Of a DNA stretch of 64,000 nucleotides, positions 1-8,391 are shown piece by piece. Position 1 is the first letter of the stretch, and every line of letters begins with the position of its first letter. The DNA comes from Paraburkholderia sp. FT54. Lineage in GTDB: Bacteria > Pseudomonadota > Gammaproteobacteria > Burkholderiales > Burkholderiaceae. The DNA lies in the NCBI RefSeq assembly GCF_031585635.1, contig NZ_CP134196.1:2356001-2420000 (forward strand), read 5' to 3'. The notes under the pieces are model-generated. The model saw only the letters and a program-made list of their open reading frames with translations. It was not told where the DNA came from and ran no database searches. A program made the translations under genes and the position numbers.

Positions 1-156
1 ATCTTCGTCGGTTTCTGGGTGGCGGCATTGCTGAAGCATTCGGGCGTGCCCGCCGTGTTCGTGCTGATTTCGTCAGCCATGTTTGTGATCGTCGTGATGG
101 TCGGGCTGCTAGGGCCGAAGACCAACGGCATTCGTCTGGAGGAGTTGTCTCAATGA
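1..156 (+). CDS. MFS transporter, C-terminal end (partial)
   Basis: The open frame from the first base encodes the last 51 residues of a membrane carrier. It shows one hydrophobic helix (VFVLISSAMFVIVVMVGLLG) followed by a short polar tail, GPKTNGIRLEELSQ. This ending is typical of 12-helix major facilitator proteins of the aromatic or organic acid:H+ symporter type. The stop codon TGA overlaps the ATG of the next gene, so the two are translationally coupled and the carrier probably imports the substrate of the MmgE/PrpD proteins downstream. The rest of the gene lies outside the window, so the substrate cannot be judged. Confidence 0.75.
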   Translation: MFVGFWVAALLKHSGVPAVFVLISSAMFVIVVMVGLLGPKTNGIRLEELSQ

Positions 157-1508
157 GTTCCATCGCCGCCGCATTCGCGCACGGCCTTTTCGCACTGGCG
201 CAGCGTCCGCTGCCGATTCCGGTCGCGGAGGAAGCCAGGCGTTCCTTGATCAATGTGATCGGCACCTCGATCGGTGCGTCGCGGCATCCCGGTGTCGATG
301 CGATCCTCGCCGCCGCCGCTGAGCTGGGCGTCGCGCCGAACGCGCCGGTGCCGGGCCGCCGCGAAAAAGTCGACCTGCATTTTTCGGCGCTCGCAACCGG
401 CTTTGCCGGCCATCTCGACGATTTCGACGACACCCATCTCGTCACCGTGATTCACCCTGCCGCTTCGGTGCTCGCCGTGCTGACGGCGCTCGCGCCCGAC
501 ACACGGCCCACCGGCGCGGCCGCGCTGACCGCGTTCACGCTCGGCTGCGAAGCGCAGTTGCGGGTCGGCGTATCCATTTCGCCGGAACACTACGATCGCG
601 GCTGGCACATCACCGGCACGTGCGGTGTGATCGGCTGCGCGGTGACGGCCGCACTGCTGCTCGGTCTCGACGAAGCGAGGTTGGCAGAAGCCGTGTCGAT
701 CGCCGCCTCGATGTTCGTCGGCCAGCGCGAAGCATTCGGCACGATGACCAAGCCCTATCACCCCGGCAAGGCGGCAGCGAACGGCATTGCGGCCGCGCGT
801 CTCGCGCAGCAAGGCCAGCGCGCCGCCGCCGATATTTTCGAAGCCGCCGGCGGCTATTCGCATTCGATGTCGACCAAGGTCGATTTCGAGCTCATGAACG
901 GCGCGTTCGGCGAGCGCTGGGAACTGCTCTTCAACACGTACAAGCCGTATCCGTGCGGCATCGTCGCGCATCCGGCGATCGACGCGGGACTCGCGCTCGC
1001 GCCGCGGATCGACGATGTGCAGTCGATCGAATCGATCACGCTGCGCTGCCATCCGCTCGTGCCCGAACTGATGGGCAATCCGCAGCCGAAGGACGGCCTG
1101 CAGGCGCGCTTCAGCGCGATTCACGGCGTGGCGGCCGCGCTGTGCGACGGCCAGGTCGGTCTCGCGCAATACGAAGACGCGCGCGTGGTGCGGGACGACG
1201 TCACCGCGGTGCGCGCGCTGACGAAGCTCGCGCCCGACGCATCGGTCAATCGCGACGAAGTCTTTATCGCGGCGACGCTGAAGAACGGCACGGTCGTCGA
1301 ACATCACGTCGAGCATGCGCGCGGCAGTCTCGCGCGTCCCTTGACCCAGGACGAACTGATGCACAAGGTTCGTCTGCTGGTGGATCCGCTGCTCGGCGAG
1401 GGCGTCGCCGCACAACTCGCTTCCGCCGTGGCGACACTGGATACCGCCGCCAATCTCGACGCGCTCTTTGCACTCTGCGCACCGTCTGAGGAACTGAATC
1501 ATGCATAA
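153..1508 (+). CDS. MmgE/PrpD family protein
   Basis: A 451-residue protein of the MmgE/PrpD fold, the family of 2-methylcitrate dehydratase and cis-aconitate decarboxylase, presumed to dehydrate or decarboxylate a carboxylic acid in the cytoplasm. An all-helical domain (about residues 1-250) carries the family stretches LDDFDDTHLVTVIHPAASVL and GTMTKPYHPGKAAANGIAAA. A C-terminal alpha/beta lid contains YKPYPCGIVAHPAIDAGLAL. Length is normal for the family. The start ATG overlaps the stop of the upstream MFS gene, and the 3' end overlaps the next gene by 8 bp, so the three form one operon. The actual substrate is unknown. Confidence 0.9.
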   Translation: MSSIAAAFAHGLFALAQRPLPIPVAEEARRSLINVIGTSIGASRHPGVDAILAAAAELGVAPNAPVPGRREKVDLHFSALATGFAGHLDDFDDTHLVTVIHPAASVLAVLTALAPDTRPTGAAALTAFTLGCEAQLRVGVSISPEHYDRGWHITGTCGVIGCAVTAALLLGLDEARLAEAVSIAASMFVGQREAFGTMTKPYHPGKAAANGIAAARLAQQGQRAAADIFEAAGGYSHSMSTKVDFELMNGAFGERWELLFNTYKPYPCGIVAHPAIDAGLALAPRIDDVQSIESITLRCHPLVPELMGNPQPKDGLQARFSAIHGVAAALCDGQVGLAQYEDARVVRDDVTAVRALTKLAPDASVNRDEVFIAATLKNGTVVEHHVEHARGSLARPLTQDELMHKVRLLVDPLLGEGVAAQLASAVATLDTAANLDALFALCAPSEELNHA

Positions 1509-2238
1509 CGCCGCTCAACATTCCGTCGTGTCCGACGCGCTCGTCGGCTTCGCCATCGCCGCGCTGCCCGCCTCGGCCGATGCCGCACTCGACGCCGCCC
1601 GCGACGCGCTCACTCACGCGCGCCTGCTCACCGATCCGGCGACGCGCTCCACCGCGCAGATCAGCGCACTGCTGCAATCGCAAGGCAGCGCGACGACTGA
1701 CTCGCGCACTCGCGCATGGATTCTCGGCACGTCGCTCGCGACGCAGGCCGCCGCGTCGCCGGCAATGCCGGTGCTCGCCGCCGTGATCGCGGCCGGCGAC
1801 AGGCTCGGCTCGTCCGAAAACGATGCGATCGCCGCCGCCGCGATCGGTATCGAAGCCGCCTCGCGCATTCTCAGTGCGGTCGATAGCGACGAATTTCGCG
1901 CGCGCTGGAACGTGGCGTCGTCGGTGGGCTTGCTGGGCGCGGTGCTGGCGGTCTCGCGCCTGCTGCGTCTCGACGAAGTGCATACACGTCATGCACTCGG
2001 CGTCGCCGCAACCCAGGCCGCGGGCCTCGCGCACAACGCGGACCACGCAATGGAAGCGATCGAGATCGGCAAAGCCGCTGCCGACGCGCTCGAAGCCGCG
2101 ATGATCGCGAAGCACGGATTCACGAGCGCCGCTGCTTCGATCGATGGACGGCGCGGCTTCGCGGCGCTGATGGCGTATCGATTCGACGCCGCCGCCATCA
2201 CTGAAGCGCTGGGTACGCGCTGGACTTCGCTCGACTGA
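1501..2238 (+). CDS. MmgE/PrpD-like half protein (helical domain only)
   Basis: This 245-residue, Ala-rich protein begins 8 bp inside the preceding MmgE/PrpD gene. Its layout (SADAALDAARDALTHARLL, then WNVASSVGLLGAVLAVSRLL, then HTRHALGVAATQAAGLAHNA) follows the helical N-terminal domain of MmgE/PrpD proteins. It stops where the C-terminal lid domain would start, so it is about half the usual length. Coupled translation with a full-length paralogue suggests a hetero-oligomeric partner or accessory subunit. Decay of a once full-length gene is the alternative. The family call is moderately sure and the role is inference. Confidence 0.7.
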   Translation: MHNAAQHSVVSDALVGFAIAALPASADAALDAARDALTHARLLTDPATRSTAQISALLQSQGSATTDSRTRAWILGTSLATQAAASPAMPVLAAVIAAGDRLGSSENDAIAAAAIGIEAASRILSAVDSDEFRARWNVASSVGLLGAVLAVSRLLRLDEVHTRHALGVAATQAAGLAHNADHAMEAIEIGKAAADALEAAMIAKHGFTSAAASIDGRRGFAALMAYRFDAAAITEALGTRWTSLD

Positions 2239-2335
2239 ACGTGACGCGCTTCGCCCGATGTGTTTGACGCATGGGGCGAAGCTGTCATCATCAACCATGC
2301 TCGACGCCTCGTCGGCCAGACCAGGGGAATCCAAT

Positions 2336-2881
2336 ATGACCAGCAAGCGAATCATCCAAGCCTCGTTGCCCGCGCTGTTCTCGCTGTGCGCGGCACTGAG
2401 CGGCGCGAACGCCATCGCGCAGACGCCCGCGTCGCAACCGTCGGCCGGTGGACTGCCGGCGCACTCGCCGTTCGATATTCCATACGGCATGCCAATCAGT
2501 CTGCAGAACGCCAACCAGGCGCTCGAAGCCGCCGAAGCCGAGGCCGCGCGGCATGGCTGGCCCGAAGCCATTGCGGTGACCGATCCGAGCGGTGAGCTCG
2601 TCGCGTTCGCGAAGATGGACGACACGCAGAACTCATCGCCGAAAATCGCGCTACGCAAGGCCGCGACCGCCGCGCGTTTTCGCCGCGATACGCGCACGTT
2701 CTATAACGCCTTCGAAGCCGGCCACACCTCTTCGGCGACGCTCGATCCTTCGGTGGTCGCGTCGCCCGGAGGCTATCCGCTCGTGATCGGCGGCAAGATT
2801 GTCGGGGCGATCGGATGCAGCGGCGGCAGCGGCGATCAGGATGCGGATATCTGCAAGGCGGGCGCGGACGCATTGAAGTAA
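2336..2881 (+). CDS. GlcG/HbpS-like (DUF336) secreted protein
   Basis: A 181-residue protein with a Sec signal peptide (about residues 1-29, ending SGANAIAQ). It is followed by a GlcG/HbpS fold domain: LQNANQALEAAEAEAARHG, VTDPSGELVAFAKMD, and a glycine-rich C-terminus GGYPLVIGGKIVGAIGCSGG. Members of this family bind heme or act as small periplasmic accessory proteins. The ATG at 2336 was chosen because AGGGG lies 8 bp upstream and the signal peptide follows directly; an in-frame start at 2258 would bury it. It directly precedes a membrane-linked dehydrogenase with a heme c subunit, so a role in heme or electron-transfer handling in the periplasm is plausible but unproven. Confidence 0.8.
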   Translation: MTSKRIIQASLPALFSLCAALSGANAIAQTPASQPSAGGLPAHSPFDIPYGMPISLQNANQALEAAEAEAARHGWPEAIAVTDPSGELVAFAKMDDTQNSSPKIALRKAATAARFRRDTRTFYNAFEAGHTSSATLDPSVVASPGGYPLVIGGKIVGAIGCSGGSGDQDADICKAGADALK

Positions 2882-2980
2882 CGACGCGAGTCGCCGTTTT
2901 GCGGCGCTCGCGTTGGTCGACAATCCTGCTCGCAAGCCAACTTGATCAGGATGCCTTTTTTATGCACGGAGAAGTTCATC

Positions 2981-3745
2981 ATGGCCGATAAACCCGCTGA
3001 CGGATCAGCGATGCCGCCGATCGCATCATCACGGCGCCGGTTCCTGATCAAAAGCGTCGCGGTTTTGCCGGTGGCTGGCGGCCTCGCCGCGTGTGATCGA
3101 CCCGGCGGTGTGACGGCGTCAGCATCGGCGTCGACCACCGCTGGCGTCGACGGTTCCAGCTCGACACCGTACCAGCCGAAGTTCTTCAAGCCTGACGAAT
3201 GGAGCACTCTGCAGGCCACGATCGACCGCCTGATTCCGGCCGATGCCGAAGGCCCCGGCGCGCTGGAACTCGACGTCGCGGCGTTCATCGACCGGCAGAT
3301 GGAAGGCGCGTTCGGTCATGCGTCGGCGTGGTACATGCACGGTCCGTTTCATCCGGACGCATCACCGCTCGCCGGCTATCAAAGTCCGATGTCTCCTCGC
3401 GACCTGTATCGCACCGGCATCGCGGCACTCGACGTCTATTGCAAGACACACTTCGGCGGCAAGCCGTTCGTGCAATTGTCCGCCGCGCAACAGGACACGT
3501 TGCTGCACGGCATGGATAGCGGCAAGGTCAAATTCGAGCAGACCTCGACCGCTCATTTCATCGCGTTGCTGTGGCAGAACACGAAAGAAGGCTATTTTTC
3601 CGATCCGGTTCACGGCGGCAACAAGCACGCCGCGAGCTGGACCATGATCGGTTTTCCTGGCGCACGCGCCGACTATCTCGACTGGGTCGCGCAACCCGGC
3701 AAAGTGTATCCGCTTGGATCCGTGACGATCGAAGGCAAGGCATAG
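2981..3745 (+). CDS. Gluconate 2-dehydrogenase subunit 3 family protein (small/gamma subunit)
   Basis: A 254-residue small subunit of a membrane-bound FAD dehydrogenase. Residues about 18-42 form a twin-arginine signal (SRRRFLIKSVAVLP) with a Cys just after it (GLAACDR). The mature part carries the subunit-3 pattern FFKPDEWSTLQATIDRLIPA and a C-terminal GFPGARADYLDWV. In characterised glucose, sorbitol and gluconate dehydrogenases this subunit carries the Tat signal and escorts the folded flavin subunit to the periplasm. The GMC subunit next door lacks its own signal, which fits. The start at 2981 has GGAGAA about 7 bp upstream; an in-frame ATG at 2942 looks too early. It is the first of three co-directional subunit genes. 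Confidence 0.9.
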   Translation: MADKPADGSAMPPIASSRRRFLIKSVAVLPVAGGLAACDRPGGVTASASASTTAGVDGSSSTPYQPKFFKPDEWSTLQATIDRLIPADAEGPGALELDVAAFIDRQMEGAFGHASAWYMHGPFHPDASPLAGYQSPMSPRDLYRTGIAALDVYCKTHFGGKPFVQLSAAQQDTLLHGMDSGKVKFEQTSTAHFIALLWQNTKEGYFSDPVHGGNKHAASWTMIGFPGARADYLDWVAQPGKVYPLGSVTIEGKA

Positions 3746-3809
3746 CCGCCGTCTTCATCCAGCGCGACGCACAGCAGCATCGCATAAAACACACGCCAGG
3801 AGGAGACAC

Positions 3810-5594
3810 ATGGCGAACATCAGTAAACCCAAAGTGGACGTGGTCGTCGTTGGCATGGGCTGGTCGGGTTCGATCATGGCGATCGAACTGGCGGACGCCG
3901 GCCTCACCGTGGTCGGCCTCGAACGCGGTGAAAACCGCGACACGTATCCCGACTTCGCGTATCCGAAGATCGCCGACGAACTGACCTACGTGCAGCGCTA
4001 CAAGCTGATGCAAAGCCTCGCGCACGAGACCGTCACGATCCGCCGCCACGCGAGCGAACTCGCGTTGCCGCTGCGCCAGTACGGCGCCTTTCTGTTCGGC
4101 GATGGCGTTGGCGGCTCGGGCGTGCATTGGAACGGCTTCACGTATCGCGCGACCGACCCCGAACTGAAACTGCGCAGCCACTACGAACAACGCTACGGCA
4201 AGGGCTTCATTCCCGACGACATGACGATTCAGGACTGGCCCGTCAGCGCCGCCGAACTCGAGCCGTTCTACGACCGCTTCGAATATGTCGCCGGCACCTC
4301 GGGCAAGGCGGGCAATCTCAACGGCCAGTCGATCAGCGGCGGCAATCCGTTCGAAGCGCCGCGCTCGCGCGATTATGCGTTGCCGCCCTTGCCGACCGCG
4401 TATCCGTCGATGTTGTTCGAACAGGCCGCGCGCGAAGTCGGCTACCACCCGTATCCGACGCCTGCTTCGATTGCGTCGAAGGCATATACCAATCCGTACG
4501 GCATGCAGCTTGGGCCGTGCAACTTCTGCGGCTATTGCGAACTGTTCGGCTGCTACATGTTCTCCAAAGCATCGCCGCAGACCTGCATTCTTCCGGCCCT
4601 CGCGAGAAAGCCGAATTTCGAATTGCGCGACCGCTCGGCGGTCGTCAAGGTCAATCTCGACTCGACCGGCAAACGCGCGACCGGCGTCACCTATATCGAC
4701 GCTCAGGGACACACCGTCGAGCAGCCGGCGGATATCGTCGCCCTATGCGCGTACCAGATGCACAACGTGCGCCTGCTGTTGTTGTCCGGTATCGGCAAGC
4801 CATACGATCCCGCCACCGGCGAAGGCACCGTCGGCAAGAACTACGCGTACCAGAAGAACAGCAAGATTCAGGTCTTCTTCGACAAGGATGTCGCGATCAA
4901 TCCGTTCATCGGTTCGGGATCGGGCGGCGTCGTTTATGACGATTTCAATGCCGACAACTTCGATCACGGGCCTCTGAATTTCATCGGCGGCGCGATCACC
5001 TTTGCGACCGTGACGGGTGGTCGCCCAATTGCGCAGGCACTGGTGCCGCCCGGCACGCCGAAGTGGGGTTCGGGCTGGAAAAAGGCCGTGAAAGACCACT
5101 ATCTGCATTCGTTCGCCATCTCGACGCAAGGCTCGGTGATGTCGTACCGCGACAACTATCTCGATCTCGATCCGACGTATAAGGACGCGTATGGCCTGCC
5201 GCTATTGCGCATGACGTTCGACTGGAAAGACAACGAAGGCCGCATGACGCAGTTCATCAGCCACAAGGCCGCCGATGTCGCGCGCGCCATGACCCCGAAG
5301 CCGCAATCGGTTGCGATCAACGCGGGCAAGCCGGGCGATCACTTCGACGTCGGCCCGTATCAGAGCACGCATACGACCGGTGGCGCGATCGCAGGCGACC
5401 GGCCGGAGAACAGCGTGGTCAACAAGTATCTTCAGTCGTGGGATGTCCCGAACGTGTTCGTGGCGGGCGCCTGTTCGTTTCCGCAAAATCTCGGCATCAA
5501 TCCGACCGGCACGATCGGCGCAATGACGTACTACGCGGCGAAGGCGATCCGCGAAACCTATCTGAAGAATCCCGGCCCTCTGGTTCAGGCGTGA
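3810..5594 (+). CDS. GMC-family FAD dehydrogenase catalytic subunit (gluconate/glucose/sorbitol dehydrogenase type)
   Basis: A 594-residue glucose-methanol-choline oxidoreductase. The FAD-binding Rossmann motif VVGMGWSGSIMAIELADAGL lies near residue 12, and the C-terminal signature NLGINPTGTIGAMTYYAAKA closes the fold. It has no export signal and should leave by hitch-hiking on the Tat-signalled small subunit. A cysteine cluster, GPCNFCGYCELFGC (Cys237, 240, 243, 248), matches the region that binds a 3Fe-4S centre in related FAD-dependent glucose dehydrogenases, so electrons probably pass FAD to Fe-S to heme c to quinone. AGGAGG sits 6 bp before the ATG. The sugar or polyol oxidised cannot be told from sequence. 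Confidence 0.9.
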   Translation: MANISKPKVDVVVVGMGWSGSIMAIELADAGLTVVGLERGENRDTYPDFAYPKIADELTYVQRYKLMQSLAHETVTIRRHASELALPLRQYGAFLFGDGVGGSGVHWNGFTYRATDPELKLRSHYEQRYGKGFIPDDMTIQDWPVSAAELEPFYDRFEYVAGTSGKAGNLNGQSISGGNPFEAPRSRDYALPPLPTAYPSMLFEQAAREVGYHPYPTPASIASKAYTNPYGMQLGPCNFCGYCELFGCYMFSKASPQTCILPALARKPNFELRDRSAVVKVNLDSTGKRATGVTYIDAQGHTVEQPADIVALCAYQMHNVRLLLLSGIGKPYDPATGEGTVGKNYAYQKNSKIQVFFDKDVAINPFIGSGSGGVVYDDFNADNFDHGPLNFIGGAITFATVTGGRPIAQALVPPGTPKWGSGWKKAVKDHYLHSFAISTQGSVMSYRDNYLDLDPTYKDAYGLPLLRMTFDWKDNEGRMTQFISHKAADVARAMTPKPQSVAINAGKPGDHFDVGPYQSTHTTGGAIAGDRPENSVVNKYLQSWDVPNVFVAGACSFPQNLGINPTGTIGAMTYYAAKAIRETYLKNPGPLVQA

Positions 5595-5603
5595 GCGACC
5601 TTC

Positions 5604-6947
5604 ATGAAAATCACACTCGATCGCTTGAGACAGTACCTGATTCCGGTGTTTGCATTGATGTGCAGTGGCGCGCCCGGTGGCGCAAATGCGCAAACCCCGA
5701 ACGCGACGCTCACGCCGGCGACCGTCGACGCACAATTGGACAAAGGCGCCTATCTCGCCAAGGTAGGCGATTGCGCGGCGTGTCACACGGCGAACAAGGC
5801 GCAGCCGTTCGCGGGTGGGTTGCCGCTCGCGACGCCCTTCGGTACGCTCTACTCGACCAACATCACACCGGACGCAGCGACCGGCATCGGCAACTATAGC
5901 TACGACGACTTTGCCGCGGCGTTGCGCCAGGGCGTCGCGAGGGACGGCCATCGTCTGTATCCGGCGATGCCGTATCCGTCGTACGCGAAGATCGACGACG
6001 CCGATATGCATGCGCTCTATCGCTATTTCACGCAAGGCATTAAACCTGTCCAGCAGACGAACCGCGCATCCGAACTGCGGTTTCCGTTCAACGTGCGCAC
6101 ATTGATGACAGTGTGGGATCGTTTGTATGCGCATGACTCGCTGCCATATCGGGCCGATGCGCATCAGAGCGTCGAATGGAATCGTGGCGCGTATCTGGTG
6201 CAAGGGCTCGCGCATTGCGGCGCATGTCATACGCCGCACGGCATGCTTGGGCAGGAGAGCGTACTCGACGACAAGGACAACACCGCGTTCCTGTCCGGCA
6301 ATACGCTGGCGGGCTGGTACGCGCCAAACCTGCGTGGACATCCGGCGCGAACGTCGGACGGCAACAAGGCGTGGAGCAAGGCAGATCTCGCCGCCTATCT
6401 GCGCAGTGGGCGCTTGCATGACGGCGCGGCATTCGGACCGATGACGGAGGTCATCGACGACAGCACGCAATATCTGCACGACGACGATCTGAACGCGATT
6501 GCAACTTATCTGACGTCGCCGTCATTGCAAGCGGGCGCGACCCCGCCAGCCACGCAGCAAACCAGCCGCGCGGACCCGACGGCCATTGCGCTCAGAGCCG
6601 GCCACATTGATTCGACCGGCGCGCATCTCTATCTGGACAATTGCGCGGCCTGTCACCGCACGGACGGCACCGGCGCGATGCCGGCCTTCCCGAGCCTCAG
6701 GGGCAATGCCTCGGTGCTGAGCGGCGATCCGGCATCGCTGATTCATATCGTGTTGAGCGGCTCCCATATGCCGTCCACCGCAGCCGCGCCAACGCCGCTC
6801 GCGATGCCCGATTTCGGCTGGCGTTTGACCGATCAGCAGATCGCGGATCTATTGAGCTTTGTTCGAAGCAGTTGGGGAAATCGCGCGGCTGCTGTCACCG
6901 CATCCGAAGTCGCCACGGTTCGCGGCGTGGCGATCAGCGCGAAATAG
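5604..6947 (+). CDS. Triheme cytochrome c subunit of the membrane-bound dehydrogenase
   Basis: A 447-residue periplasmic cytochrome with a signal peptide (about residues 1-30, ending GGANAQ) and three heme c sites: CAACH at 57-61, CGACH at 205-209 and CAACH at 347-351. Three hemes over about 450 residues is the standard build of the cytochrome subunit of gluconate, alcohol and FAD-glucose dehydrogenases, which hands electrons to ubiquinone. It begins 9 bp after the GMC gene and ends the operon before a strong terminator. The order small subunit, flavin subunit, cytochrome is classic. Confidence 0.92.
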   Translation: MKITLDRLRQYLIPVFALMCSGAPGGANAQTPNATLTPATVDAQLDKGAYLAKVGDCAACHTANKAQPFAGGLPLATPFGTLYSTNITPDAATGIGNYSYDDFAAALRQGVARDGHRLYPAMPYPSYAKIDDADMHALYRYFTQGIKPVQQTNRASELRFPFNVRTLMTVWDRLYAHDSLPYRADAHQSVEWNRGAYLVQGLAHCGACHTPHGMLGQESVLDDKDNTAFLSGNTLAGWYAPNLRGHPARTSDGNKAWSKADLAAYLRSGRLHDGAAFGPMTEVIDDSTQYLHDDDLNAIATYLTSPSLQAGATPPATQQTSRADPTAIALRAGHIDSTGAHLYLDNCAACHRTDGTGAMPAFPSLRGNASVLSGDPASLIHIVLSGSHMPSTAAAPTPLAMPDFGWRLTDQQIADLLSFVRSSWGNRAAAVTASEVATVRGVAISAK

Positions 6948-6986
6948 GCCAGCGCTGCTGCGATAGCGCGTGAGCCTTAATGAGTG

Positions 6987-7018
6987 AAGTCCAGGGCACC
7001 GAACGATGCCCTGGACTT
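6987..7018 (+). terminator. Rho-independent terminator after the dehydrogenase operon
   Basis: A perfect 12-bp inverted repeat, AAGTCCAGGGCA (6987-6998) and TGCCCTGGACTT (7007-7018), with an 8-nt loop, followed by TT on the plus strand. It lies between the convergent cytochrome and porin genes and should stop the plus-strand transcript. On the minus strand it lacks a T run just after the stem and would work less well. Confidence 0.85.
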
Positions 7019-7039
7019 TTGCGTTGAGAAGCAGCGCCC

Positions 7040-8209
7040 TTAGAACTTGTGATGAATCGCGACGCGCGCCACGGCCTGGTGGTTGTTCGACGAGTCGCCG
7101 AGACTGCCGATATCCGCAACCGCCGCGGCGCCGGTGGAACTCGTGCCGCTCGCGGTCTGGAAGGTGCCAAGCAGATAGACGTCGGTACGCTTGGACAGCG
7201 CGTAGTCGAGCAGCAACGAGAACTGGTTGTACTTCTGATCGCCGATGTCGCCCTTCACCGCATTGCCCTTCGTATAGTTGTATTCGCCCGCCAGAGACAG
7301 CGCCGGCGTGAAGCGATAGAGCGCGTTCAACTCGTAGCTGTTGAACGTTGCGGTGGCGCCACCGAATGCGCCAATATTCATGTACCTGGTATTCGAATAC
7401 ACCGCGCCGATCTTTGCCGGGCCAAAATCATACGATCCACCGGTCGTGATGATTTGCAGCGAATTGGCGGGCTTCGTGCCGAGGTAGCCCGAATTCAACG
7501 AATTGAACGTCGTGGCGCTCGCGTTGCTGTTCAGAAGCGAGCCCATCGCCGACGGATTCTTGAACAGTTCATACGCGAGCGCAATGCCGAGCGGACCGTG
7601 TCCATAGTTCGCACCGAGGCTATAGCCGCTGGACTGCGAGATCTCCCCCGCCACGCCACCCAGACTCACCGTGCCGCCGAAAGTCAGTCCGTTGAAATTG
7701 GGGCTCGCGTATTTGATCGTGCTGTTCGCGCGGAAGGTGTGGTTGACGTTGTCGAGGTCGCCGGGATGTTCCGTCGTCGATCCGCCATAAGCAGCGGCAA
7801 AGCCGTAGCCGCCGACGTAGTCGTTGATGCTGTCGTACTGACGGCCCAACGTCACGGAGCCAAACGAACTGCTCGCGAGTCCCACGTAGGCTTGCCGGCC
7901 GAATGCGGTGCCGCCTTGTCCGAATGCGCCCGTGCTGACGTTGATGCCCGACTCCAGCACGAAGATCGCCTTCAGGCCGCCGCCCAGATCTTCGGCGCCC
8001 CGGATGCCCCAGCGACTGCCCTGCGTGCCCGCGTTGGAATCGACCGAAAATTGCCGGCCTCCCACATTCTTGCCGTTCACCACGTTCTTCGCGTTGGTGT
8101 TGATCATCACGCCTTCATCGACAATGCCGTACAACGTCACGGAACTCTGCGCATGAACAGTTCCTGCAAAGGTACCCAATATCGACAATGCAAAAAGCGA
8201 CTTTCTCAT
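7040..8209 (-). CDS. Gram-negative porin (OmpC-like, Burkholderia type)
   Basis: A 389-residue outer-membrane porin. The signal peptide MRKSLFALSILGTFAGTVHAQ is followed by the typical first strand SSVTLYGIVDEGVMINTNAK. The chain has alternating beta strands with many Gly, Asn and Tyr residues, the loop motif GGGLKAIFVLESGINVSTG, and a C-terminal strand ending NHQAVARVAIHHKF with the terminal Phe needed for BAM assembly. Length matches the 16-strand trimeric porins of Burkholderiaceae. It probably admits the small hydrophilic acids handled by the flanking catabolic clusters, although such porins are generally unspecific. Confidence 0.93.
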   Translation of the reverse strand: MRKSLFALSILGTFAGTVHAQSSVTLYGIVDEGVMINTNAKNVVNGKNVGGRQFSVDSNAGTQGSRWGIRGAEDLGGGLKAIFVLESGINVSTGAFGQGGTAFGRQAYVGLASSSFGSVTLGRQYDSINDYVGGYGFAAAYGGSTTEHPGDLDNVNHTFRANSTIKYASPNFNGLTFGGTVSLGGVAGEISQSSGYSLGANYGHGPLGIALAYELFKNPSAMGSLLNSNASATTFNSLNSGYLGTKPANSLQIITTGGSYDFGPAKIGAVYSNTRYMNIGAFGGATATFNSYELNALYRFTPALSLAGEYNYTKGNAVKGDIGDQKYNQFSLLLDYALSKRTDVYLLGTFQTASGTSSTGAAAVADIGSLGDSSNNHQAVARVAIHHKF

Positions 8210-8391
8210 TCTGCTATCTCCGCCAAGTCATGATTTATTCTGTGCATCCAACATTTCACTCTGTAATACTAATTAATTTGCCGTCTTCACCGCATAAGCA
8301 ATCCTCCTGCGAAACCCGCGGCGGCGGGTCCGACTCGACACCGTTCGACGGCGGCGCGCGGATGTCGTGCGCAGCGCCGTCGCCAGAACGA

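Noticed and set aside
150..1502. Long antisense frame opposite the first MmgE/PrpD gene
   Set aside because: Arg-rich composition, no family pattern; a shadow of high-GC coding DNA.
2915..2924. GGTCGACAAT resembling the GntR operator
   Set aside because: Only one half of the dyad matches, and it lies in an unrelated operon.
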